This document shows positions 35,327 to 43,523 of a DNA stretch of 64,000 bases, in pieces. The DNA lies in assembly GCF_003865135.1 (NCBI RefSeq), contig NZ_BHZC01000001.1, positions 8,742,001 through 8,806,000 on the forward strand, read 5' to 3'. Source of the stretch: Streptomyces chrestomyceticus JCM 4735 (GTDB lineage Bacteria > Actinomycetota > Actinomycetes > Streptomycetales > Streptomycetaceae). Made by a program: the position numbers and the translations under genes. How positions within the stretch are numbered: position 1 is the first letter of the stretch; each line of letters begins with the position of its first letter. The notes below the pieces were generated by a model, which was given only the letters and a program-made list of their open reading frames with translations, searched no databases and was not told the DNA's origin.

Positions 35327-36676
35327 GTGAAGATACCCGTGCAGACCACCGCGAAGACCGCAACGGCGCTGGGCGCGGCCGGACTCGCGCTGCTCACCAC
35401 CATGACGCCCGGTGCCCAGGCCCGGCCGGCCACGTCGCACCCGCCGGTCACCGAAGCCGAGATAGCGGCCATGGCACCGGAGAAACAGGAGAAACTGCTC
35501 GCGCCGCTGCGTACCCTGGCGGACGCCGTGGCACGCGTGGGTTCGGGCGGTAAGGCGGCGGACATTTACGCGGGAGTACGCATCGACGCGCCTCGCGGCA
35601 CCGTGCAGGTCCAACTGACCGACCTTTCCCGGGCCGCCGCATTCCGCACCGCCGTATCGGCGGCGGACCACCGCGCCGACACCCGAAGACTCGTTCCGGT
35701 GCAGGCGGGACAGACTCGCCGGGCGCTGCACGCGGAGCGCGACCGGCTGTTCGCCCGGGAAAAGGCCGGAGAACTGCCGTACACCATCCACACGGTGGCC
35801 GTCGCGGCCGATGCTTCGTCCCTGGAAATAGCCGTGGACAACCCGGATGCGGCGGCCAGGGCGGCCAAGGCGGAGGCGAAGGCGCGACGGCAGCCGAGCG
35901 CGCGCAGCGCCGCACCGGCGCACGAGGTGCCGCTCGTCTTCAAGCAGGGGCGGCGGATATCCTCCGCCGCCAGAACCTGGGCCGACGTGAAGTGGAAGGA
36001 CGCCACGCCATTCATCGCGGGTGATGTGCTGACCGACGGCGGGCAGTACTGCTCGGCGGGGCTGCCGACCGTACGCAAGAAGGACAACAAGCCCGTCATG
36101 GTGACGGCCGCCCATTGTTTCGCCAACGGCACCAAGATATACACCGGTTCCGGCGCCACTCCCGCCTTCGGCAAGTTCTACGACGGCCTCAACGGACTGA
36201 CGGGGAATTACACCGGTACGGTGAACGGCGTGGCGACCGGCTGGGACGCCGAACTGCTCATCGGGGCCGGCAACAACGCCGCTGTGAGCGAGACGACCAG
36301 TTACCGGCCCCTCACCAGCGTCGCCTATTCGCACAACGGTGACTTCGTCTGCCACAACGGCGCCGCCTCGTTCTTCATGAAGCGGGAAACCGTCTGCGGC
36401 ATCAAGGTCACCAACGACGACATCACCTACAAGCTGGACACCGGTTGGAAGGTCCGGGGCGTCGAAGGCACCAGACTGCCCGGCAAACCGTGGGCCGCCG
36501 CACACGGGGACAGTGGCGCCCTGGTGTTCACCCCGAAAGGCTCCGTACGCCAGGCGCGCGGAATCGTCTCGGCGCTGGCGGGCCCGTACCAGACCAATGC
36601 GGGCAACTATCTGTACTGGACCGAGGCGACGGACATCCTCAACCACTTCGGCCTGAAGCTCAATCCGAAGACCTGA
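35327..36676 (+). CDS. Secreted chymotrypsin-fold serine protease with pro-region
   Basis: 449 residues. Signal peptide (TATALGAAGLALLTTMTPGAQA) is followed by a roughly 160-residue pro-region rich in Ala/Arg and a protease domain. The triad is His in VTAAHCF, Asp in GWDAELL and Ser in HGDSGALV; cysteines in YCSAG, AHC, VCHNG and VCGIK suggest two disulfides. GDSGA rather than GDSGG is unusual. The GTG at 35327 has a GGGGG run upstream. Its last 17 bases overlap the end of the convergent plsC-like gene. Confidence 0.88.
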   Translation: MKIPVQTTAKTATALGAAGLALLTTMTPGAQARPATSHPPVTEAEIAAMAPEKQEKLLAPLRTLADAVARVGSGGKAADIYAGVRIDAPRGTVQVQLTDLSRAAAFRTAVSAADHRADTRRLVPVQAGQTRRALHAERDRLFAREKAGELPYTIHTVAVAADASSLEIAVDNPDAAARAAKAEAKARRQPSARSAAPAHEVPLVFKQGRRISSAARTWADVKWKDATPFIAGDVLTDGGQYCSAGLPTVRKKDNKPVMVTAAHCFANGTKIYTGSGATPAFGKFYDGLNGLTGNYTGTVNGVATGWDAELLIGAGNNAAVSETTSYRPLTSVAYSHNGDFVCHNGAASFFMKRETVCGIKVTNDDITYKLDTGWKVRGVEGTRLPGKPWAAAHGDSGALVFTPKGSVRQARGIVSALAGPYQTNAGNYLYWTEATDILNHFGLKLNPKT

Positions 36677-37394
36677 CACCGCGCTCGGGGCGCAGGCGCC
36701 GGGTCAGGCCGCGCGGCGCCTGCTGCTGCGCCTTCGCCTCGTTCGCGTACATGTCCACGTACTCCTGCCCGGAGAGCCGCAGGATCTCGTACATGATTTC
36801 GTCGGTGACGGCGCGCAGCGCGGCGTGCTCGCCGTCCAGCCCGGCGAACCGCTCGAATTCCAGCGGCTTGCCGAAACGGATCGTGATCCGCATGGCGCGC
36901 GGCAGCCGCCGACCGGTGGGCTGCGCCTCGAACGTACCGATCATCGCGCACGGCACCACCGGCACCTGGGCCTTGATCGCCATCGCCGCCACGCCCGTAC
37001 GGCCCTTGTACAGCCGGCCGTCGTGCGACCGGGTGCCCTCCGGATAGATTCCCAGCACCCGCCCTTTCCGCAGCACCGCCAGCCCGGATTTCAGGGCGGC
37101 CTGCGCCGCCTTTCCGCCGGACCGGTCCACCGGAATCTGCCCGATGCCCCGGAAGAACGCGGCGGTCAACCGGCCCCGGATTCCCTGGCCGGTGAAATAC
37201 TCGGCCTTCGCCAGAAAGGTGACCCGGCGTGGCACGATCACCGGCATCACGAAATGGTCCGAGAACGAGAGATGATTTCCCGCGATGATGGCCGCCCCGG
37301 TCGGCGGCACATGTTCCAGCCCTTCCACATGCGGCCGGAAAATCAGCCTCAGCAACGGCCCCAGAAACACATACTTGAGAACCTGATAGAACAC
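36660..37394 (-). CDS. 1-acyl-sn-glycerol-3-phosphate acyltransferase (PlsC family)
   Basis: 244 residues. Acylates lysophosphatidic acid at sn-2 to give phosphatidic acid at the inner membrane face. Motif I is NHLSFSDH (HxxxxD), motif III is YPEGTRS, motif II-like region is VTFLAKAEYF and motif IV region is VPVVPCAMIG. An N-terminal hydrophobic helix (VLKYVFLGPLLRLIF) anchors it. The GTG at 37394 has GGGGGAAG upstream. It is one of several PlsC paralogues expected in Streptomyces; nothing nearby narrows its acceptor. Confidence 0.92.
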   Translation of the reverse strand: MFYQVLKYVFLGPLLRLIFRPHVEGLEHVPPTGAAIIAGNHLSFSDHFVMPVIVPRRVTFLAKAEYFTGQGIRGRLTAAFFRGIGQIPVDRSGGKAAQAALKSGLAVLRKGRVLGIYPEGTRSHDGRLYKGRTGVAAMAIKAQVPVVPCAMIGTFEAQPTGRRLPRAMRITIRFGKPLEFERFAGLDGEHAALRAVTDEIMYEILRLSGQEYVDMYANEAKAQQQAPRGLTRRLRPERGVRSSD

Positions 37395-37539
37395 AGGGCT
37401 TCCCCCTCACGCTCCGGAACCGGCCCGTCGGTGTCGGACGGTGCTTTGTTTTCGCAGGTCAGGCGAGGTGCGAGAAGAAATAGTGTAGGTGCGGACACGG
37501 GTAATCCGTAACCACCCGACGGAGTCCGGATGTGACCGA

Positions 37540-37582
37540 AGAAGATCATTTTGGCGGACAGTCGGATGATCGATGATCTTCT
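37540..37582. repeat. Long-range 10-bp inverted repeat in a gene-free region
   Basis: AGAAGATCAT (37540-37549) and ATGATCTTCT (37573-37582) are perfect inverted repeats with a 23-base spacer, about 150 bp upstream of the plsC-like gene. The 730-bp stretch 37395-38124 otherwise shows no gene; it is less GC-rich here than the flanks and probably holds the promoters of both divergent genes. Confidence 0.4.
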
Positions 37583-38124
37583 GGCCGATATCCGCCGCTT
37601 GGCCGCCCGCACGCACTGCGTGGCCGCGCGGTGACGGACGGTCCTGTTATCCGATCGTTCCGTCACAGGTATTCACCTCATACCCGGCAATCAGTCGACT
37701 GGCGGTATCGTCCCGGAAAGCGGCTGATGCCGTCCGTCTTCCGGACATGCGGGGCGGGTGGCGCTCTTCACAGGGGGGAACCGGGTTGCCAGCGCAGCGC
37801 ACACGTCGTCACGCACCTCGCACGCCGACCGCCACAGGGCGCCCGGCGGGCCGCTGCGGAGCGCCGCGGTGCCGCGCGGGCGGGCGCGCCCGGGACGCCG
37901 TTCCACTCGGCGGCTCCGTACCGTCCGGAGGGAGCCGGCCCACCCGCGACCAGTTGTGCTGACCCTGTGACCGTTTGACCGGGTGCCCCCGACGCGACGG
38001 TCGGCCTGCGCACGGACCGCCCGCGTTCGTGCGCAGCGCCCTTTCGGCGCGGCCGTCGGGTCCGCCCCTTCCGCGAGGCGACCGCGCCGCCCCGGGAATC
38101 TGTTTACTTCAGAGATGGTGTTCT

Positions 38125-40977
38125 GTGACTGAGATATCTGTCGTCGTAATCGTCTACAACGATGCCGAGCGGTTGCCTGCTGCGGTGCAGTCGGTGCTGG
38201 GGCAGTCGTTCGGTGATGTCGAGGTGGTGATTGTCGACGACTGCAGTACGGATGGTTCTTTTGCGGTGGCGCAGGGTCTGGCGCGGCGGTGGCCGGGGCG
38301 GGTGCGGGCGTTTCGGCTGGAGGAGAACAGTGGGGCGGGGGGTGAGCCGCGTAACCGGGGTGTCCGGGAGGCGGTGGGGCGTTATGTGATGTTCCTGGAC
38401 AGTGATGATGTGCTGGAGCGGAATGCCTGCCGGAATCTGGTGGAGGCCGCGGAGGCGACGGGGGCGGATCTGGTGTCGGGTCTGTGTGTGCGGCTGCACA
38501 AGGACGCGCCGGTGGAGAAGCGTAATGAGTGGTATGCGTGGCTGTACCGGCAGACGCGGACGCTGGAGTCGGTGGCGGAGCTGCCGGATCTGTTCGTGTG
38601 GGACACGCTGTCGACGAACAAGTGTTACCGGCGGGATTTTCTGCTGGAGCATGATCTGCGGTTTCCCAAGGGCATGTTCTATGAGGATCTGCAGTTCATC
38701 GCGCAGGCGTATCTGGCGGCGTCGCGGATTACGCTGATTCCGAATCAGGTGTATTTCTGGCATGTGCATCAGGCGGCGGCGGTCAAGTCGGTGACCAACC
38801 GGCGTCATGAGATGACCAATTACGCGCACCGGCTGGAGGTGCACCGGCGGATCGATGCGATGCTCGCGGAGCGGGGCATGGCCGAGATGCGGGTGGCGAA
38901 GGATGTGAAGTTCCTCAAGCACGATCTGGTGCTGCACCTGCGGGATCTGCCGTTTCGGGATGCGGAGTACCGGGCGGAGTTCGCGCGGCTGTCGGCGCAG
39001 TATCTGGCGACGCTGGATCCCGAGGCCTATGGGCGGGCGCAGCCGCTGCAGGCGGTCTGCGGGTATCTGCTGGGGCGGGGGGACTGGGCGAATCTGATTC
39101 CGGCGGTGGACGCGCTGCTGAATCCGGGCAAGGTGGCGGTGCCGCTGGCCGAGCGGGACGGGCGGGTGTTCTGGTGCGCCGAGCACCTGGACGATCCGCT
39201 GGGCCGCCAGGTGCTGGATGTCACGGAGCTGGGGTATCACACGCGGCCGCTGGAGAAGATGTTCCTGCGCAACCAGCTGACCGCCTTCGAGGCGGCGGCC
39301 GGCGGCGGGGTGCGGCTGGCCGGGCGTATCACCAACGCCCTGGGCCGTATCGGCGAGGGGGCGCAGTTGCGGGCGGAGCTGCAGTTTTCGGCGCGGCGCC
39401 GGGGGCTGCAGGCGTTCACCTTCCCGGTGGCCGCGGTGCGGCATGCGGGGGAGGTCATCGAGTGGGAGGCGGTGGCCGATGTCAGTGGGCGGCTGCGGCC
39501 GCTGGGCATCATCGACGCGGTGTGGGACGTGCGCCTGGTGCTTGAGGCGGACGGGGTGCGGACCACGACGCGGCTGAGTGTGGCGGACACCGACCTGTCG
39601 GGGCGGCCGCTGCCGGTGCGGCCGCGGCTGACGCGGATGGTCGCCGACCATGTGCGCCCGCACGTCTCGGCCAAGGGGCATCTGGCGTTCGAGCTGGTGG
39701 GCGAGGACCCGGGCCGGGAGCGGGCCCGGGAGCTGATCACCAAGTCGGTCCAGGGCCGGCCGGGGGCGCTGGCGAAGTCCGGCTACCGCCGGGCCCGGGC
39801 GCTGCGTAAGCAGCTGACCTCGGGGGAGGCCAAGCTGCGGGCGTATCACGAGGTGTTTTCGCGGCTGCCGGTCAAAAAGCGCACGGTGGTCTTCGAAAGC
39901 CACCTGGGCCGGCAGTACAGCGACAGTCCGCGGGCGCTGTATGAGGAGATGCGCCGCCAGGGTCTGGATTTCGAGGCGTACTGGGCCTACTCGGGGGATC
40001 CGGGGGCCTTCCCGGCGGATGCGACGCTGGTGCGGCGGTGGTCGCTGCCGTATCTCAAGGCGCTGGCGCAGGCGGAGTTCTGGGTGGACAACCAGTCCTT
40101 CCCGCTGAAGCTGGCCAAGCGCCCGGAGACGACGTATCTGCAGACCTGGCACGGGTCGGCGCTGAAGAAGATGGGCTTCGACCAGCCCGCCCAGAAGACC
40201 CTGACGCGGGCGCAGCAGGCGGAGCAGCAGCGGGCGCTGGACCGCTTCGACCGGTTCTTGGTGCGCTCGGAGCATGATGTGCGCACCCTGGCCAAGGCGT
40301 TCCGGCTGCCGGAGCGGGCGCTGCTGCGGGTGGGCTATCCCCGCAACGACGCCCTGGTCCAGGCCCGCAAGGCCGAGGAGGTCGGCGGGGCGCGGGTGCG
40401 CGGCCCGCTGGCGGCGGAGCTGGGCATCCCGGCGGACAAGCAGGTCATTTTGTATGCGCCGACGTTCCGCACCAGCGGGGGGCGCTCGCACCGCTTTGAG
40501 CTGCCGTTCGATGTGGAGCGGTTCGCGGAGCGGTTCGGACACCGGTATGTGCTGCTGGTGCGCTCGCACTATCTCAACCATGTCACGCTGCCGCCGACGG
40601 TGGCCGGCTCGGTCCTCGATGTCTCGGCGCATCATGATGTGGCGCCGTTTTTGGAGCTGGCGGATGTGCTGGTGACCGACTACTCGTCGGTGATGTTCGA
40701 CTATGCGCTGCTGGACCGGCCGATGGTGTTCTTCACCTACGACTACGAGGCGTATGTGCACGAGCAGCGCGGCACCTACTTCGATCTGCGCGAGCACGCG
40801 CCGGGCCCGCTGGTGGAGACCGAGGAGGCCTTCTTCGCCGCGCTTCAGGGCCTGGGGGCGGGCGGGCCGGAGTACGCCGCGGCCCGCAAGCGTTTCGTTG
40901 CCCACTTCGGCGAGTACGAGCGCGGGGACGCCGCCCGCACCCTCGTCGAGCAGTTCTTCTCCCACTGGAGCCGTTGA
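38125..40977 (+). CDS. GT2 glycosyltransferase - CDP-glycerol/ribitol phosphotransferase fusion
   Basis: 950 residues. Residues 1 to about 230 are a GT2 domain (ISVVVIVYNDAERLPAAVQSV, IVDDCSTDGS, acidic motif LDSDDVLE near 92-98, YEDLQF). A middle region of about 350 residues is unassigned. From about 584 a CDP-glycerol glycerophosphotransferase domain follows (KRTVVFESHLGRQYSDSPRA, TWHGSALKKMGFD, YAPTFR, VTDYSSVMFDY). It is likely to build a glycosylated poly(polyol-phosphate) such as a wall teichoic acid-like polymer. The GTG start at 38125 gives the conserved VTEISVVV. The 5' two-thirds favour G-ending codons, unlike the 3' end and the neighbours. Confidence 0.9.
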   Translation: MTEISVVVIVYNDAERLPAAVQSVLGQSFGDVEVVIVDDCSTDGSFAVAQGLARRWPGRVRAFRLEENSGAGGEPRNRGVREAVGRYVMFLDSDDVLERNACRNLVEAAEATGADLVSGLCVRLHKDAPVEKRNEWYAWLYRQTRTLESVAELPDLFVWDTLSTNKCYRRDFLLEHDLRFPKGMFYEDLQFIAQAYLAASRITLIPNQVYFWHVHQAAAVKSVTNRRHEMTNYAHRLEVHRRIDAMLAERGMAEMRVAKDVKFLKHDLVLHLRDLPFRDAEYRAEFARLSAQYLATLDPEAYGRAQPLQAVCGYLLGRGDWANLIPAVDALLNPGKVAVPLAERDGRVFWCAEHLDDPLGRQVLDVTELGYHTRPLEKMFLRNQLTAFEAAAGGGVRLAGRITNALGRIGEGAQLRAELQFSARRRGLQAFTFPVAAVRHAGEVIEWEAVADVSGRLRPLGIIDAVWDVRLVLEADGVRTTTRLSVADTDLSGRPLPVRPRLTRMVADHVRPHVSAKGHLAFELVGEDPGRERARELITKSVQGRPGALAKSGYRRARALRKQLTSGEAKLRAYHEVFSRLPVKKRTVVFESHLGRQYSDSPRALYEEMRRQGLDFEAYWAYSGDPGAFPADATLVRRWSLPYLKALAQAEFWVDNQSFPLKLAKRPETTYLQTWHGSALKKMGFDQPAQKTLTRAQQAEQQRALDRFDRFLVRSEHDVRTLAKAFRLPERALLRVGYPRNDALVQARKAEEVGGARVRGPLAAELGIPADKQVILYAPTFRTSGGRSHRFELPFDVERFAERFGHRYVLLVRSHYLNHVTLPPTVAGSVLDVSAHHDVAPFLELADVLVTDYSSVMFDYALLDRPMVFFTYDYEAYVHEQRGTYFDLREHAPGPLVETEEAFFAALQGLGAGGPEYAAARKRFVAHFGEYERGDAARTLVEQFFSHWSR

Positions 40978-42194
40978 TGACCACCACCCCCATACCCGCC
41001 GACCCGCACCCGGCCCCCGACGCCGGCGGCGCCGCCCCGGCTGTGCCGGTGCGGGACATCTTCTTCGTCTCCAACAGCGTCAACGAACTGGGCGGCATCA
41101 CCAGCTGGTCGCACCAGATGGCGGAGCTGTTCGCGGCCCGCGGCCACCGGGTGCACCTGGTGGGCATCACCCCGCCGCCGCCCGGCCGCGCCCGCCCCCT
41201 GGCCGACGGTCTGCCGTATGCGACCACGACGCTCTATGACCAGCACCCGCCGCAGGTGCGGCCGGTGCGCACGCTCAAGGACCGGGCCAACCTCGCCGAG
41301 CACCGGCGCCGGGCGGCCCGCGAGGCGGGCATGCGCGCCCAGGCCGCCAAACTCTCCGCGCTGTTCGCCGCGGCCCGGCCGGGCGCGGTCGTCATCGTCA
41401 CCCAGGTCTGGGCGATGGAGTGGGTGGCGCTGGCCGACACGTGCGGGCACACGGTGATCGGCATGAGCCACGAGTCCTTCGAGACCTGCCGCAAGTCCTC
41501 GCGCTTCACGCGCGTGAAGACCTTCTACAAGGACGTCGACCGGATGCTGGCGCTGACCCGCGAGGACGCGGACGCCTGGATCCGCCAGCGCCTGGACAAC
41601 GTCGGCTTCATGCCCAACCCCCTGCCCTTCTTCCCCGAGACGCCGTCGGCGCGCACGGCGAAGGTGGTGGCCAGCATCGGGCGGCTGCACGAGGAGAAGG
41701 GCGTCGACCTGCTGCTGGAGGCCTGGGCCCTGATCGCCGCCCGCCACCGCGAGTGGACCCTGCGCCTGTACGGGGCGGGGGAGGAGGAGGCGGCGCTGCG
41801 CAAGCAGAGCGCGCAGCTGGGCATCGCCGACAGCGTCGCCTTCATGGGCCGCACCAGCGACGTGCCCGGCGCGCTGCGCGAGGCGTCGGTGTTCGTGCTC
41901 AGCTCCCGCGGCGAGGGCTTCCCGCTGGCGCCGATGGAGGCGATGGCCACCGCCGTGCCGTGCGTGGCCTTCGACGTCGCCCCCGGGGTGCGCGAGATCA
42001 TCCGGCACGGCGAGGACGGCCTGCTCGCCCCGCCCGGCAACACCAGCGAACTCGCCCGCCACCTGGACACGCTCATCAGCGACCAGGCCCTGCGCGACCG
42101 CATGGGCGAGACCGCCCGCACCAACATCCAGCGCTACGCCACCGACGAGATCGTCCAGCGCTGGGAGAACCTCTTCACCTTCCTCCAACGCTGA
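40977..42194 (+). CDS. GT4-family glycosyltransferase
   Basis: 405 residues, GT-B fold. The N-terminal Rossmann region has DIFFVSNSVNELGGITSWSHQMAELFAARGH; the C-terminal donor domain has VASIGRLHEEKGVDLLLEAW, LYGAGEEE, and the EX7E signature around SRGEGFPLAPMEAMA. The ATG overlaps the stop of the preceding gene (TGATG), so the two proteins are made together and probably decorate the same polymer. Donor and acceptor cannot be read. An N-terminal Pro/Ala-rich tail of about 25 residues precedes the fold. A long hairpin follows the stop. Confidence 0.92.
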   Translation: MTTTPIPADPHPAPDAGGAAPAVPVRDIFFVSNSVNELGGITSWSHQMAELFAARGHRVHLVGITPPPPGRARPLADGLPYATTTLYDQHPPQVRPVRTLKDRANLAEHRRRAAREAGMRAQAAKLSALFAAARPGAVVIVTQVWAMEWVALADTCGHTVIGMSHESFETCRKSSRFTRVKTFYKDVDRMLALTREDADAWIRQRLDNVGFMPNPLPFFPETPSARTAKVVASIGRLHEEKGVDLLLEAWALIAARHREWTLRLYGAGEEEAALRKQSAQLGIADSVAFMGRTSDVPGALREASVFVLSSRGEGFPLAPMEAMATAVPCVAFDVAPGVREIIRHGEDGLLAPPGNTSELARHLDTLISDQALRDRMGETARTNIQRYATDEIVQRWENLFTFLQR

Positions 42195-42254
42195 AGTCCC
42201 TCCTGGCAGCGTCCACCGGCTTGTCTGCGCGGCGGACGCTGCCAGGGGCTTCAT
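42193..42254 (+). terminator. 13-bp hairpin terminator after the GT operon
   Basis: CCTGGCAGCGTCC (42202-42214) and GGACGCTGCCAGG (42234-42246) pair perfectly; outer GAAG and CTTC extend the stem with one mismatch. It lies between the rightward GT operon and the leftward small secreted protein gene. Confidence 0.85.
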
Positions 42255-42292
42255 CAGCTCATCGGCCCGTGCGGGCGGCCGCTACGAATGGG

Positions 42293-42571
42293 TCAGCAGG
42301 TGCGCCCCACGTAATGCGCGCCGTCGATCTTGCCGGCGGAGCCGAGCCAGGTGACCCCCGGGCCCACGCAGCGCTCGTAGTTGGGACCGAACACCTCCAC
42401 CTCGATGATCACGCGTGAGCCGTCGCTCGTGCAGTGGTTGTAGTACGCGTCACTCGAAGTCTCGTAGAAGCCGCAGGGGTTGGCGGACGCGCCGGGCGCG
42501 CCCGCGACGGACATGCCGAGGGCGAGGGCCGTGGCGCCGAGAATCGCCAGCAGGGAACGGCGAAGGCTCAT
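42293..42571 (-). CDS. Small secreted cysteine protein (DUF6355-like)
   Basis: 92 residues. Signal peptide SLLAILGATALALGMSVAGAPGASA leaves a mature protein of about 60 residues with four cysteines (NPCGFYET, YYNHC, NYERC, GRTC at the C-terminus), likely two disulfides. The pattern CGFY...YNHC...CV.PG.T.LG resembles DUF6355, labelled natural-product precursor-like in actinomycetes; no modification enzymes are nearby, so a structural extracellular role is as likely. The ATG at 42571 sits eight bases after AAGGAG; the in-frame ATG two codons earlier is too close to it. Confidence 0.78.
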   Translation of the reverse strand: MSLRRSLLAILGATALALGMSVAGAPGASANPCGFYETSSDAYYNHCTSDGSRVIIEVEVFGPNYERCVGPGVTWLGSAGKIDGAHYVGRTC

Positions 42572-42785
42572 ATGCATGACTCCTTGTCGAGATAGGGAGA
42601 TGTCGACCTTCCGGTGCCGGGCGAGGGCCGCCCCGGCACGTGGAGAGCGTCGCTGCGGCCACCCGGGACCGGCAGGCCGTCTCACTCGTACGGGGATCGG
42701 AAACCACCGGTTCGAGTGCTGAGGCGGATCACGCGCGTTCGACGGGAGCGGAGGTCGGCGGCTCAAGGTGCTCTCTCCTCCCTCA

Positions 42786-42805
42786 GCTAATCAAGCTTGA
42801 CTAGC
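42786..42805. promoter_or_regulatory. Near-perfect 20-bp palindrome upstream of the SnoaL-like gene
   Basis: GCTAA-TCAAGCTTGA-CTAGC has a perfect 10-bp core (42791-42800) and one mismatched pair outside it. It lies 80 bp upstream of the GTG at 42885 and has the form of a MarR- or TetR-type operator. No regulator gene is adjacent. The rest of 42572-42884 shows no gene. Confidence 0.55.
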
Positions 42806-42884
42806 CGACCCGCCGGGCGTACTTTCCTTCTGCGCAGCCACGTGTGACGGGTGCGCGCCCGAGACCGAACGAGGGGAACCACGC

Positions 42885-43313
42885 GTGACCTTTCTGCCCG
42901 ATACCGGCTACGTACCGACCGACGAGGACCGCGCGAGCCTGGACGCCTGGTTCGCGGAGTACGACGCGCGGAGCGCGAAGCGCGACGTCGAGCGCATGGC
43001 CGAGATGGCGGTGTTCCCGCTCAACCTGGTGAGCGACGACTCGGCGGGCGACGGACGTTCGGCGCAGTGGAGCCGGGAGCAGTACGTCGCGACGATGACC
43101 CACGTGATGGGCGAGGGGAGCGAGGACATCACCTTCACCTCCACCCGGACGCCGGTCTTCCTCTCACCCTCGATGGCCGTGGTCTTCACGGACTCGACCA
43201 TGACCCAGGAGGGCCGGAGCCAGCAGCTTCGGTACGCCGACATCCTGATCCGGCGGGACGGGAAGTGGGCGTTCCAGACCATGATCCAGGGCGGCTGGGG
43301 CGACAACCTCTGA
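42885..43313 (+). CDS. SnoaL/NTF2-like fold protein
   Basis: 142 residues, alpha+beta cone fold of the SnoaL/DUF4440 type: an N-terminal helix (ASLDAWFAEYDARSAKRDVERMAEMAVFPLNLV), then strands SREQYVATMTHVMG, ITFTSTRTPVFLSPSMAVVFTDS and LRYADILIRRDGKWAFQTMIQGGWGD. Members are isomerases, hydratases or binding proteins; no catalytic set can be assigned. The GTG at 42885 has a GAGGGGAA site. Single gene with a palindromic operator-like site upstream. Confidence 0.78.
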   Translation: MTFLPDTGYVPTDEDRASLDAWFAEYDARSAKRDVERMAEMAVFPLNLVSDDSAGDGRSAQWSREQYVATMTHVMGEGSEDITFTSTRTPVFLSPSMAVVFTDSTMTQEGRSQQLRYADILIRRDGKWAFQTMIQGGWGDNL

Positions 43314-43523
43314 ACCCGGCCCGTCCGCCGGTACGGCGCGCGAGCGGGGCAGTGTAAGGGGGCGGCGCACCGGGCGGGCGGAATTCATCGCGTTGCGCGG
43401 AGCACTGAGTCGGTACCTCTGTGTCCTCCGTAGAACTGGGTGCCCACCGTGCACGGGGGCCACTGCGCCACCACGGCGTACGTCCCCGTGTGCTCCCCTG
43501 TGGCCCAGTTGGAGGTCAGAGAA

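Noticed and set aside
38104..40965. Minus-strand open frame of about 950 codons antisense to the GT2 fusion
   Set aside because: Composition is His/Arg/Pro/Gln-rich without domains; the plus-strand frame has clear GT2 and TagF motifs.
42640..42730. tRNA-like T-loop sequence GGTTCGAGTGC
   Set aside because: Flanking bases cannot form a 5-bp T stem, and no acceptor or anticodon arm was found.
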